Shown in pieces: positions 1 through 7,628 of a stretch of DNA of 64,000 bases. The stretch is from positions 1 to 64,000 of the forward strand of contig NZ_PPQZ01000003.1 of the NCBI RefSeq assembly GCF_002902525.1, given 5' to 3'. Source of the stretch: Mammaliicoccus stepanovicii (lineage in GTDB: Bacteria > Bacillota > Bacilli > Staphylococcales > Staphylococcaceae). The notes under the pieces were generated by a model. That model worked only from the letters and a program-made list of their open reading frames with translations. It was not told where the DNA came from and did no database searches. How positions within the stretch are numbered: the stretch's first letter is position 1; each line of letters opens with the position of its first letter. The translations under genes were made by a program, and so were the position numbers.

Positions 1-326
1 ATACCAGATTGAATTAGTTGATTATGAATTATAGGTCTAGTTAATGGTAAAAGTAATGGAACGATTAATTTACTTAATGTTTCATTTTCAATATTTTCAC
101 CATTAATATTTTCAAATTGTCCTTTTACTATAACTTTCATATCAAAAAAATCATTTTCTAAAGTAACAACTAATATACCCTCTTTTATTGATCCATCACC
201 TTTTTTAATTAACACCTTATAATTGGGTTCTAATTTACTAATTTCATTATTATATTTCTTTTTTTTCATAAAATTCATAGCTTGTAGTTCGAAATTATTT
301 AATTGTATATGGTAATTGTCTTTCAT
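1..326 (-). CDS. SecB-like chaperone family protein, 3' end cut by window edge
   Basis: The reading frame is open from an ATG at 326 to the window edge, about 108 residues. The ATG overlaps the stop of the upstream 143-residue gene (TAATG), so the two are translationally coupled. The visible part has alternating strands, then a segment ending LLLPLTRPIIHNQLIQSG. This resembles the helix of SecB-family proteins, which reads roughly as a hydrophobic-Pro-x-x-R-x-x-I stretch followed by QSG. Solitary SecB-like proteins in Gram-positive mobile elements are known as chaperones of toxin-antitoxin-chaperone systems. The family call is by eye and rests mainly on the C-terminal motif, so it is tentative. 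It sits in the outer cargo zone of the island. Confidence 0.45.
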   Translation of the reverse strand, partial: MKDNYHIQLNNFELQAMNFMKKKKYNNEISKLEPNYKVLIKKGDGSIKEGILVVTLENDFFDMKVIVKGQFENINGENIENETLSKLIVPLLLPLTRPIIHNQLIQSG

Positions 327-757
327 TACATTGCCACTCTTTCGTAAACATCCGGGTTATATACTTCGTAACTTTCATTTTTATATACATCTATAATATG
401 TGTATTATTGTTTATATACTCGATATTGTCATCCATACTTAATAATATATCTATAAAAATAAAAATCTTTGTTTCATCATTTTCATCAAAAGACTTAATA
501 ACTTCTAATTCTTCATTAGTAATATCTAATAAATTTGAACAAAGTTCTTCGTTATTTAATAAATATATTTCCTTTAAAATTCTTTCAAAATGATTGTTAA
601 ACCATTTAATTTCATTCTCATATTGTTTTTGTTTATCTACTATAGAAAGCATAATTTCTTCTGATAGCTTCAGGAATCTACTAATTTTATTATTTGGTCT
701 TTCACCTAAAAGATTGAGAACTTCGAAAAAGTCTACAAATGATAACACTTTTCCCAT
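326..757 (-). CDS. Island cargo protein of unknown function, 143 aa
   Basis: I do not recognise this protein. It is acidic and predicted mainly helical, with no signal peptide or membrane segment. Translation starts at ATG 757 behind a strong AGGAGG Shine-Dalgarno site, and the stop overlaps the start of the SecB-like gene. A good sigma-A promoter (TTGACT, 17 bp, GATAAT) lies just upstream, so the pair forms its own operon at the edge of the island, independent of the island's late genes. Partnership with a SecB-like chaperone would fit a toxin, an antitoxin or another aggregation-prone client, but nothing in the sequence itself assigns an activity. AT content is high, as in the rest of the cargo. 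Confidence 0.75.
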   Translation of the reverse strand: MGKVLSFVDFFEVLNLLGERPNNKISRFLKLSEEIMLSIVDKQKQYENEIKWFNNHFERILKEIYLLNNEELCSNLLDITNEELEVIKSFDENDETKIFIFIDILLSMDDNIEYINNNTHIIDVYKNESYEVYNPDVYERVAM

Positions 758-798
758 AAGGCTTACCTCCTTAGTGTATCTATCAAGTCATTATTTGA

Positions 799-827
799 AT
801 TATCCTCTTATCAAAACGTTTAGTCAA
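799..827 (-). promoter_or_regulatory. Sigma-A promoter of the left cargo operon
   Basis: On the minus strand TTGACT (827-822) is separated by 17 bp from GATAAT (804-799). It is followed about 45 bp downstream by the start codon of the 143-residue cargo gene. Both hexamers are one mismatch from consensus, so constitutive expression in the lysogenic state is likely. Confidence 0.65.
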
Positions 828-898
828 CGATTATTTTTCTCTGTAAATTCATTATACAATTTATCCCCCTTATTACAACAATTAAATGCTTTTAAACT

Positions 899-1018
899 TT
901 AGTTTTTGTTAATCATTGATAGTTCCGGATGTTCTTTTCCTTGATTTATATTATTGATCCACACAATTTTTTCTTCATAAATACTACTATTATAACTACC
1001 TAAAACATTAGTAACCTT
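899..1018 (-). pseudogene. Gene remnant between late operon and cargo
   Basis: A 39-residue open stretch with coding-like composition runs on the minus strand to a TAA at 901-899 and includes the segment IYEEKIVWINNINQGKEHPE. It has an in-frame stop immediately upstream (TAG at 1021-1019), no in-frame ATG before its end region and no ribosome binding site. It therefore looks like the C-terminal tail of a gene whose front was lost when cargo was exchanged. The parent family is not recognised. Chance openness in AT-rich DNA is the alternative. Confidence 0.35.
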
Positions 1019-1042
1019 CTAAATAAACAAAAGAGATCACCA

Positions 1043-1372
1043 TTAAGGCAATCTCTCAATCATTTCATTATAGATTTGTCTCACACGCTCACCACTTAAA
1101 TTAAAATACTTACCTACTTCTCTATATGTCTTGCCCTCACTTAACAATAAGAATATAAAATATTCTTTATCGCTGGCTACCTTCTCAACAATCGATTCTA
1201 TTTCATTAAACCGTATATGCGCATCTATATCATGATCGTGCATAATTTCAGTATCATCATTCAGATTAAAGAATGTGTCTAAATCTTCCTCTTGGTAGTT
1301 AATAGGCTTAGCTAACTTGTGGTAATTAGAGATAAACTCTTTCATTGCCTGCTTATCATCTATACAGTGCAT
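1043..1372 (-). CDS. Sigma-70 region 4-like DNA-binding protein, 109 aa
   Basis: The C-terminal third (about residues 78-107) reads as a helix-turn-helix of the sigma-70 region 4.2 type: GKTYREVGKYFNLSGERVRQ, in which ERVRQI matches the recognition helix of sigma factors. The N-terminal part is acidic and unrecognised. The start at ATG 1372 has GGAGG seven bases upstream and overlaps the previous gene by 13 bp, so the two are coupled. As the last gene of the terS operon it is a candidate activator of late island or helper-phage transcription, similar in position to RinA/ArpU-type late regulators. This role is inferred. Confidence 0.7.
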   Translation of the reverse strand: MHCIDDKQAMKEFISNYHKLAKPINYQEEDLDTFFNLNDDTEIMHDHDIDAHIRFNEIESIVEKVASDKEYFIFLLLSEGKTYREVGKYFNLSGERVRQIYNEMIERLP

Positions 1373-1836
1373 GCCTTATCCTCCACATTAAAAGTTGCTA
1401 CATCATTAATAGGCTTTATCTGCTCTATATCGCTTGTTTTATGACACGCTTTATACAAATCAACTTGTAACCTATCAATCACATCAAAGTCTTTTACACG
1501 CCCGTTAGTAGCCATATAACGCATGATATTCCTTTGCTCTTGTAATGTATACGAACTGATTACTCGCTTTAATATCTTTAATCTTTCATTAGACTTACGC
1601 TTGTAGTAGCCCAGCTTATTCTTTTCTTCAACGATATATATAACCAACTTGTCTAGTGGATAAGAAGTAGATACCAATCGCCCATTTTCATCAGTGATAA
1701 CATGCGACATATTTAAGTGATACATACACTCTATTTGCATATTCATAGCTTTAATCTTACTATTTATAATTTTCGGGTTAAACTTCATCAATAACTCATA
1801 CTCTGTGAACTTATTTTTTTCAAAGTCTGGTAGCAT
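1360..1836 (-). CDS. Late-operon protein of unknown function, 158 aa
   Basis: A basic, helix-rich soluble protein with no recognised domain. The region around residues 60-110 (EEKNKLGYYKRKSNERLKIL followed by a helical repeat) has the look of ArpU/RinA-type phage late regulators, but this is only an impression. Start ATG 1836 follows AAAGGAG at normal spacing. It begins 17 bp after terS and overlaps the sigma-like gene downstream, so all three form one transcript. A role in late gene control or packaging is suggested by position alone. Confidence 0.7.
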   Translation of the reverse strand: MLPDFEKNKFTEYELLMKFNPKIINSKIKAMNMQIECMYHLNMSHVITDENGRLVSTSYPLDKLVIYIVEEKNKLGYYKRKSNERLKILKRVISSYTLQEQRNIMRYMATNGRVKDFDVIDRLQVDLYKACHKTSDIEQIKPINDVATFNVEDKACTV

Positions 1837-1852
1837 TTAACCACTCCTTTAT

Positions 1853-2332
1853 TTAATTCGAACTAGATAATAAATTAAAATAACTTTCTATTTTGTCCTC
1901 TATGTTGTTATTACTACTCATGCCATCAATTTTTTTATTGAGCAGTTCAATTTCTTTTTGTATCTTACTTCCTTTAACAGTTGTTTCAAATGATAATTTA
2001 TTTAAACCTTTTAGAGCACCTAGATAAGCATTGCTAGATGCATAAGAAATACCGTACTGATCTATATGATTTTTAGATTTATTTAAAAGCCATAAATACT
2101 GGTGAATTGCTTCTTCTCTCGTCCATATAGACTTATTAATAAAAACATTCATCAATTCATTAAACCTATCCATTACCTTAGGCTTATTAAAGAGTTGAGA
2201 TGCTTTATTATCAATATATACATCGTTTTTGTTTTTAACGTTATACCCTGCACTAATATAGGCTTGGCGTTGCGATTTACCAGAAACTAAATAATTCACA
2301 AATAATTCTTCTTTTGAAGTTAGCTTAGTCAA
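1853..2332 (-). CDS. terS: Terminase small subunit, PICI type
   Basis: TerS recognises the island's pac site and redirects the helper phage's large terminase to package island DNA, the defining trick of SaPI-like elements. The protein opens with the Terminase_2 pattern (LTSKEELFVNYLVSGKSQ then RQAY-SAGY, about residues 4-31), which is the helix-turn-helix DNA-binding region. A central oligomerisation region and a polar C-terminus for contact with TerL follow. At 159 residues it matches PICI and phage TerS length. The start is a TTG at 2332 behind GAGGTG. No large subunit is encoded in the window, as expected for a satellite. Confidence 0.88.
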   Translation of the reverse strand: MTKLTSKEELFVNYLVSGKSQRQAYISAGYNVKNKNDVYIDNKASQLFNKPKVMDRFNELMNVFINKSIWTREEAIHQYLWLLNKSKNHIDQYGISYASSNAYLGALKGLNKLSFETTVKGSKIQKEIELLNKKIDGMSSNNNIEDKIESYFNLLSSSN

Positions 2333-2411
2333 AATAACACCTCATTCTATTATTTATACCTTTTTAAAACTGTCTGGAATGTATGGTTTTGTTAGGTTCT
2401 TATATTAATAA

Positions 2412-2435
2412 AGCCAAACCAATTAAGGCTTGGCT
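2412..2435. terminator. Bidirectional hairpin between small acidic ORF and terS
   Basis: The inverted repeat AGCCAA...TTGGCT with an internal GCC/GGT extension forms a stem of about nine pairs around a short AT loop. It lies 8 bp past the stop of the 57-residue gene and about 80 bp before terS. It would separate the replication/morphogenesis transcript from the terS transcript, implying that terS has its own promoter. The downstream T-tract is weak (TTTATTAATA), so it may be leaky. Confidence 0.5.
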
Positions 2436-2442
2436 GTTATAA

Positions 2443-2616
2443 TTAATTTTTTCTAATATTGATTTCTTGTGCTAAATCTTCTATTGAAGGTATGTTTTCC
2501 AAATTACGTGTTTCTTCAAAGTTCACGTCTTCTTTGACTGATTCTAATAGTGCTAATCTTTGTTCATCTTCTAACTCCATATTGTTTATAGTTTCTAACG
2601 TTTTACTGAATTCCAT
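2443..2616 (-). CDS. Small acidic island protein, 57 aa
   Basis: Translation from ATG 2616 gives a strongly acidic helical peptide beginning MEFSKTLETINNMELEDEQR. It has a good GGAGGTAG ribosome binding site, and its ATG overlaps the stop of the coiled-coil gene as TAATG, so it is very likely expressed as a coupled partner. No domain is recognised. Its pairing with a coiled-coil protein just ahead of terS is the place where SaPIs keep capsid-morphogenesis and interference genes (cpmA/cpmB, ptiA/ptiB), but no sequence match to those is claimed. Confidence 0.75.
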   Translation of the reverse strand: MEFSKTLETINNMELEDEQRLALLESVKEDVNFEETRNLENIPSIEDLAQEINIRKN

Positions 2617-3197
2617 TACTTTACTACCTCCAATTTTTTATTTTCGTCAAATCTTATAATGTTTGGACTAATTAAATTACTCTCAATATACAGAGCGATT
2701 ACTCTTCCGTATTCTTTTCTAAACACATCATCTTTTCTCATATTATAGCGATCTATCCATGAATCGAATTTATGCATGTCTTTTGCATATTCTTCATTCA
2801 ATGAATTGATCTCATCTAAAACAATATTAAATTGATCAATTGCTTTGTCTAGTTTATTCATTGCTTTCAACTTTTCATTTTCATATAAATTTGGTAGTGT
2901 TTTTCTGTTTAATAATAATTCTCTAAGTTTTTCCTTTTTTAAACTTTCTAGTAATTCATTTTTTGTAGATAAACGTTTTAGTGATTTTACCTTACTATCC
3001 TCTAATATTTCAATTTCATTAAAAAGAGTATCTGCCTGTTCCTCGTTACCATTTTTAACAAACTCCTTATATTTAATAGACAGTTCTACAATTTTATCCT
3101 TAATTCTTCCGATATCATTTTCTAATGAAGTTATTTCATCATTATGTTTGTTTAATTCTTTATTGTACTCATCAAATAAATAATTAGATTTCACCAT
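2616..3197 (-). CDS. Coiled-coil island protein, 193 aa
   Basis: Long heptad-rich helices run through about residues 5-150, rich in Glu, Lys, Leu and Ile. A short non-coiled C-terminus with a WIDRYNMRKDDVFRKEYGRV segment follows. No enzymatic motif, signal or membrane helix is visible. It overlaps the winged-helix-like gene upstream by a few bases and is coupled downstream to the 57-residue acidic gene. Location and shape fit a scaffold or capsid-remodelling factor of the packaging module. An interference protein is equally possible. Function is not established by sequence. Confidence 0.75.
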   Translation of the reverse strand: MVKSNYLFDEYNKELNKHNDEITSLENDIGRIKDKIVELSIKYKEFVKNGNEEQADTLFNEIEILEDSKVKSLKRLSTKNELLESLKKEKLRELLLNRKTLPNLYENEKLKAMNKLDKAIDQFNIVLDEINSLNEEYAKDMHKFDSWIDRYNMRKDDVFRKEYGRVIALYIESNLISPNIIRFDENKKLEVVK

Positions 3198-3559
3198 TCA
3201 TTCCCCTTTTCATCTTTAACTTTAATCGATTGTACTGCCTCTAAACGTTTGATATTGCCCTTTATAATACTTTCAAGCGTGTTGATTGCATCATCTTTAT
3301 CTTGCTTACTCGTGATGATATAATAGCCTCTTTTTTCCCTCGTACGACAACTACCAATCGGATATTTAAACCTTAATACTAGGTCGCTAATAATACTTGC
3401 TAACCAGCGATAATTTGCTTGATTAATTTCAAGACGTAATTGTCTTAAGACTTTGTCTCTTGTAATATACTTATTAGGTGCGTTTGTTATCACATTGAAA
3501 ACTTGGGAGTGATCTGTGGGTAATTCACGCACCCTTGCTTTTTCTAGAGTTTTTACCAT
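3191..3559 (-). CDS. Winged-helix-like island protein, 122 aa
   Basis: The predicted order of helices and a beta wing (about residues 15-80: SQVFNVITNAPNKYITRDKV, then a helix with ANYRWLASIISDLV, then a strand pair ending GYYIITS) resembles a winged helix-turn-helix domain, as seen in small phage regulators. The C-terminal 40 residues are helical and charged. Start ATG 3559 follows AAAGAAGGA. The gene overlaps the coiled-coil gene. A regulator of the late module or a replication accessory protein are both possible. Confidence 0.7.
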   Translation of the reverse strand: MVKTLEKARVRELPTDHSQVFNVITNAPNKYITRDKVLRQLRLEINQANYRWLASIISDLVLRFKYPIGSCRTREKRGYYIITSKQDKDDAINTLESIIKGNIKRLEAVQSIKVKDEKGNEW

Positions 3560-3644
3560 TTACATTCCTTCTTTCTGTTATTTAGCTTTTTATTTCTTAT
3601 CAAGTTCAACTTGAATCTTGATAACTACTCATATAAAACCCTCC

Positions 3645-3971
3645 TTATGCTATAAATGTATAATTAGCAACTTTATTAATTTGTTCAATCTCTTTAATAA
3701 CATTCTTTTTATTACCATCATTAATTACGGTGGGTGCGATTACTTGCAGCGCTTTGATTACATCTTCTATCTCATTTAACGTTAGATCTCTTGAGTTTAA
3801 ATAAATGTACTTTTTTAGATTTAATCTACTTGGTGCACATTCATCATTAATTGGTATCCTCTGAAGACAAGCCAATTCTGATTTTATTACTCCATCTTTG
3901 GTCTTTGTCATTTTTCGATATACTTGTAGCTTGTTTAATAATTCCAGTGCGTGATTTATTGGTTTAGTCAT
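3645..3971 (-). CDS. Island protein of unknown function next to the origin, 108 aa
   Basis: A small basic soluble protein with no recognised domain. It starts at ATG 3971 behind AAAAGGAG and is the first gene after the iteron region, transcribed away from it. The promoter probably lies inside or beside the origin block. The product might act at the origin or in phage interference, but neither is visible in the sequence. No cysteine clusters, membrane helices or nucleotide-binding motifs are seen. Confidence 0.7.
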   Translation of the reverse strand: MTKPINHALELLNKLQVYRKMTKTKDGVIKSELACLQRIPINDECAPSRLNLKKYIYLNSRDLTLNEIEDVIKALQVIAPTVINDGNKKNVIKEIEQINKVANYTFIA

Positions 3972-4008
3972 TTTTATTTTCTCCTTTTTTATATTAAGTT
4001 TTTTTGTA

Positions 4009-4306
4009 GTACCACATTAGGACAACGTGAGTACCACTTAAAAAATTTATTGTTGTACTGGATAAACGCCTATATATAGGTATTTATTATCATTAGTACA
4101 ACGAGTACATCGTTTTTCACAAACAACATACATATATATAGTTAGTTAGTCTAATGTAGATTAAATCTTATAATATATATGCTCTATAAAATATGTTGTA
4201 CTTGTTGTACCGCTATTCAAATACTTCTTAAAACAGTTGATATAACAACCTTTTGAGAGTACAACGTTTTTTTATTTAAGTTGTACCCATGTTGTACTTG
4301 TTGTAC
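4009..4306. other. Candidate island replication origin with GTTGTAC iterons
   Basis: This 334-bp gene-free stretch between rep and the 108-residue gene contains eight exact GTTGTAC/GTACAAC heptamers at 4052, 4096, 4195, 4204, 4259, 4280, 4291 and 4300. Two are direct pairs spaced 9 bp apart (4195/4204 and 4291/4300). GTACCAC variants lie at 4009 and 4031. The iterons fall in two blocks flanking an AT-rich core, roughly 4112-4194. SaPI origins are known to be iteron clusters flanking an AT-rich melting region beside rep, bound by the Rep C-terminal domain, so the match of layout is close. Confidence 0.8.
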
Positions 4307-5973
4307 TATAGTTTTTCATTTCTAAAGTCAAAGCCTAGTTCTTGAATAATATCTTTCTTAATCGCATAACCTATATATCTCTTTCCATTATGTTTAACTT
4401 GTTTCACGATTCTATCTGCACCAACATTTAAATACCCTCGTTCTTCCCATTCTTTTGTGATTGTTCTTACCTCATGCCCTAAATAATCTTTCATTGGTTT
4501 AGATAACACACACAAGTAATCTTTATGGAATATCGCCTTTAATTCGGTATTGTATACTTCACCATATCCAGCACCAGTTATACTATTTCTACTTGCATCT
4601 AATTCTTCTAATAATCCTTCTAACATTTCTCTAGGTTTATCTAATGTCTTGTTGCTCTCTAACATTCTGTGAAATGCAGTATCAACATTTTTATAATGAT
4701 CATGTTCAAAGCCTGCAATGTCGTTTAATATTTCGCCTGCTACCATTAATACTGCAAAATATCTTGCTACACGTTGCATGACTTCGTTTTCTCCAGCTTT
4801 CTCAATATATATACCTTCATACGCTTTAAAGTTATCTTTATAGGACGCTTTTTGCTTACTATATTGTTCTATAAACGCTAGTCCTAAATGACCGTAATTG
4901 CTCTCTATTCCTTCGTATAACGCTCTTATATTCACATCATCATTGAATGGATTGTCTTGTAATGTTATTACTCTGGCACTCACTCCAGCTTTCTCATTGC
5001 CATACTCAACTATTGATGTTTCTCCAGTGCTTAGTAATATGTTGTTCCAATTCTTTACGATATCGACACTCTGCACATTTCCACGACCTTTACTCTTACC
5101 ACCACTGAATTGATAAACAACGTCACTCAATAAGTATGCTTTAGCTTTACGTGTGTCGTCGTACATACTTGGAAAACTATTTAAGATACTCGCTTTACGT
5201 TCTAAATCAATAGGTGTCGTGTTCCACTCGTTTATAAGTCTTTCAGTACCCCATACACTGCTAGCAACTCTTAAAGCTGTTGTCTTACCCGTGCTGGTTT
5301 TACTCGCCATGTCTACTACAAACGGATCTACGTTAAAATCGTGTAATAGTATTGAGCCTAACGATGCATATACGAATGTCATAACCATTGGACTATGTTT
5401 GATTGGTTTAAATACTTTTTCTGCATAATCTTCGATATTACCTTTTGTTTTAAAAGCATTAGCAAGCTGTTTATAGCCTTCTTCGTGTATGACAAGCCTT
5501 ATATCATCATTTATTAAAGGGTGGATAAAATGACCTTTTACTTGCCCTAATCTAGTAGCTATGGTTTCATCAGGTATATTATTCAATCGCTTAAACATTG
5601 ATATGAATTGCACCATTTCAGTACGATTAATAGTATCTACATCAAGCCCCTTATTAGCTAGATTTATAATGTTCTTACTATCAGCAATTTCAGTTGCTTG
5701 TACTGGTAATGTCGTAAATTCACCAGCTTTCTTAAACTTCATTTCGTAACTGATGATTAAACTTTCAATATCTTTTAGTTGCTTTGTTATAAATGGTGGT
5801 GTAGACGTTATGAGTATAGGTACGATTTCTTTATCATCGCCACGACCTTTTTCAACCATTTTATATAACCAACCATTATCTCCAACTTTGTAATTTTCTG
5901 GAATGATGTCGTGCTCTAACACTTCTTTTTTCTCATTAATTAGTTCATCGATCTCATTAGGTATTTTCAACAA
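4306..5973 (-). CDS. rep: PICI replication initiator/helicase (DUF927 family Rep)
   Basis: A 555-residue DUF927-type AAA+ ATPase. The Walker A is in MASKTSTGKTTALRVASSVW (about residues 223-242), with a Walker B-like MYDDT about 35 residues on and a sensor-type ST-GE pattern beyond. The N-terminal 180 residues form the family's extension. The C-terminal 100 residues, ending in a winged-helix-like strand/helix set, are the expected origin-binding part. In SaPIs Rep binds the iterons, melts the AT-rich core and unwinds the origin. The start is TTG 5973 (a second TTG follows), with AAAGGAG in place. Its stop codon overlaps the last iteron, and the primase lies 3 bp upstream. Confidence 0.9.
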   Translation of the reverse strand: MLKIPNEIDELINEKKEVLEHDIIPENYKVGDNGWLYKMVEKGRGDDKEIVPILITSTPPFITKQLKDIESLIISYEMKFKKAGEFTTLPVQATEIADSKNIINLANKGLDVDTINRTEMVQFISMFKRLNNIPDETIATRLGQVKGHFIHPLINDDIRLVIHEEGYKQLANAFKTKGNIEDYAEKVFKPIKHSPMVMTFVYASLGSILLHDFNVDPFVVDMASKTSTGKTTALRVASSVWGTERLINEWNTTPIDLERKASILNSFPSMYDDTRKAKAYLLSDVVYQFSGGKSKGRGNVQSVDIVKNWNNILLSTGETSIVEYGNEKAGVSARVITLQDNPFNDDVNIRALYEGIESNYGHLGLAFIEQYSKQKASYKDNFKAYEGIYIEKAGENEVMQRVARYFAVLMVAGEILNDIAGFEHDHYKNVDTAFHRMLESNKTLDKPREMLEGLLEELDASRNSITGAGYGEVYNTELKAIFHKDYLCVLSKPMKDYLGHEVRTITKEWEERGYLNVGADRIVKQVKHNGKRYIGYAIKKDIIQELGFDFRNEKL

Positions 5974-5976
5974 TCA

Positions 5977-6828
5977 TCACTCCTTTATGTTTATTCTGTA
6001 ATGTTTTTTATAGATACTAGTGAATATTTTATTGAGTTCCTTTTCTGCTAATGGTGGTGTACATAACGTTTGATTATATGAGTAGGCAAGCCAATACGCT
6101 AATTTATCCCCTATATTCTTAGCAAGCAATAAACCCACTAAAGACGTCAAAGTTTGGTTTCTACTACCAATTACTACACCCTCTGCTACATCGTCCCAGA
6201 AAGCTTCTGTACGCTTAGTGTTGCTATAGTTTCTTGATTTGTGTTGCTTTGTAGCTTTCATTAGAAAGTCGTAATCTAGAATAGGCTTATCGTTGTATTC
6301 AAATACAAAAGCAGACTCCTTATTTTGCTTAACACTGTACGTCATAGCTTGGCTTGGTACTTCACTCGCTTTGTCGTATGATAATCCAATCAACTCACCA
6401 AAAATTTGAATAGCTTTCCTGTACAATGTAGCTTTAAGTGGTTTGCTAATAGGTATCAATAACCTATAGCGACTACCCTTATAAGTGTGATTGAATGTTG
6501 AGTAAATCATGTAAGCAACATTTCCCAGTTTATTATTAACTGTCTCTAAAAAATCTATATCATCAGCTAGATCATCATAATCAAGAATGAGCATGTTCCT
6601 ATCAATCATATTGGCATCGTTTCTAATTTTTTTATCATCGCTATTAGTCCCAGCTAGGAATACGCCACGTTCGTATTTATCCTCACTAATTGCTGGTATT
6701 GATAACTTTTTAACTAAATCAGAGTATTTGATATGATGCTCTTTCTTAAAGCTGTCTGCATACACATTTTTATATTCGAGAATAGTTATATTCACATCAT
6801 TTTCTATCTTTATCGGTTTATAACTCAT
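5977..6828 (-). CDS. pri: PICI primase (Prim-Pol like with PriCT domain)
   Basis: This 283-residue protein makes primers for island replication. The metal-binding motif LILDYDDL is near residue 80, followed by a conserved Tyr/Ser-Thr-His block (YSTFNHTYKGSRYRLLIPIS) typical of the RepB-like/AEP primase fold. The C-terminal segment (GSRNQTLTSLVGLLL to KELNKIFTSIY, about residues 215-275) matches the PriCT_1 domain that links these primases to their helicase. It starts at ATG 6828 behind TTGGAGGGG and is coupled to rep, as in SaPIs. Confidence 0.87.
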   Translation of the reverse strand: MSYKPIKIENDVNITILEYKNVYADSFKKEHHIKYSDLVKKLSIPAISEDKYERGVFLAGTNSDDKKIRNDANMIDRNMLILDYDDLADDIDFLETVNNKLGNVAYMIYSTFNHTYKGSRYRLLIPISKPLKATLYRKAIQIFGELIGLSYDKASEVPSQAMTYSVKQNKESAFVFEYNDKPILDYDFLMKATKQHKSRNYSNTKRTEAFWDDVAEGVVIGSRNQTLTSLVGLLLAKNIGDKLAYWLAYSYNQTLCTPPLAEKELNKIFTSIYKKHYRINIKE

Positions 6829-6886
6829 GTCTATACCCCTCCAAATAATTCATGGTTTGTGGTATAATCAATACATATTCGGTGTA

Positions 6887-7081
6887 TTAATTATTTTTAT
6901 GACCTTTAGTAGTTGGCGCTACTTGAGGTCTTTTTATTTCTGATAATAGAATTAGTCCCCAGCATGTAATACTGCTTAATAAACAGGCAAAATAAATAGC
7001 TTGGATAGTTGATAATCCTATAAGCATGAGGGTTATACCTAAAATGCTCATCATTGCTATAAGACATAAGTATTTAGTCAT
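6887..7081 (-). CDS. Small membrane protein of the island, 64 aa
   Basis: Two hydrophobic helices fill most of the protein (about residues 4-24 and 28-46), with a basic polar tail. Start ATG 7081 is chosen over an in-frame ATG at 7099 because AAGGTG sits seven bases before it and it overlaps the previous stop by only a few bases. Function is unknown. It lies between the DUF1474 gene and primase in the early operon. A short inverted repeat (AATACA...TGTATT, 6868-6886) follows its stop. Confidence 0.6.
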   Translation of the reverse strand: MTKYLCLIAMMSILGITLMLIGLSTIQAIYFACLLSSITCWGLILLSEIKRPQVAPTTKGHKNN

Positions 7082-7370
7082 TTTCAGCACCTTCTTCATG
7101 CAATTTATTCAATTCTGAATCAAGTTTAAAAATTAATTCGTCCATTTCCTTCTGATAAACTTCAAGTAGTTTTTGCGATTGAGTCAATCTAATTCGCTGT
7201 TCATAGTATCCTATCCCATGTTTCATCATTTCATCTTTACTCTTTAAACGATCACTACAAAAATGTTCCTCAATTAACCATTGATTACTTTGTATCAAAT
7301 CATCAAATTTTTCTTGCAGAATCTCCATATCATCTTTCAAATTAACTATTTCAAATAATTCATTTTTCAT
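7074..7370 (-). CDS. DUF1474 family island protein, 98 aa
   Basis: A helical, acidic protein carrying the pattern LKDDMEILQEKFDDLIQSN then WLIEEHF, which is characteristic of the DUF1474 family found in staphylococcal pathogenicity islands and phages. The family has no established function. The gene begins one base from the 81-residue gene's stop with GGAGGAAATTTAA before the ATG and overlaps the membrane protein gene downstream, so it belongs to the leftward early operon controlled by the divergent operator region. Confidence 0.75.
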   Translation of the reverse strand: MKNELFEIVNLKDDMEILQEKFDDLIQSNQWLIEEHFCSDRLKSKDEMMKHGIGYYEQRIRLTQSQKLLEVYQKEMDELIFKLDSELNKLHEEGAEND

Positions 7371-7616
7371 TTAAATTTCCTCCATTAATTGCTTTTTGTT
7401 TTGACCTTCCCAAACTTCAATTTGAATCTTGTCTGATAAAGAAGCCATAAAATTATTCAATACAACTTCAGCACTCACACCCAATTTGGTTTCTTGTGTT
7501 ATTTCACCATATTTAGTATTTAGCCATTTCACGATTTCTACTTCATATTCAGAACGTCCATACAAGTATGCTTGTTGTTCACGTTTGTTGAGTTCATTAA
7601 AATAATTATCTAGCAT
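7371..7616 (-). CDS. Early-operon island protein of unknown function, 81 aa
   Basis: A small soluble protein beginning MLDNYFNELNKREQQAYLYG, with no recognised domain. It starts 12 bp after the Cro-like regulator, behind AGGAGGG, and runs directly into the DUF1474 gene. Conserved position next to the Str-like regulator suggests an early replication or regulatory accessory role, which is inference only. Confidence 0.7.
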   Translation of the reverse strand: MLDNYFNELNKREQQAYLYGRSEYEVEIVKWLNTKYGEITQETKLGVSAEVVLNNFMASLSDKIQIEVWEGQNKKQLMEEI

Positions 7617-7628
7617 TTTTAAGCCCTC

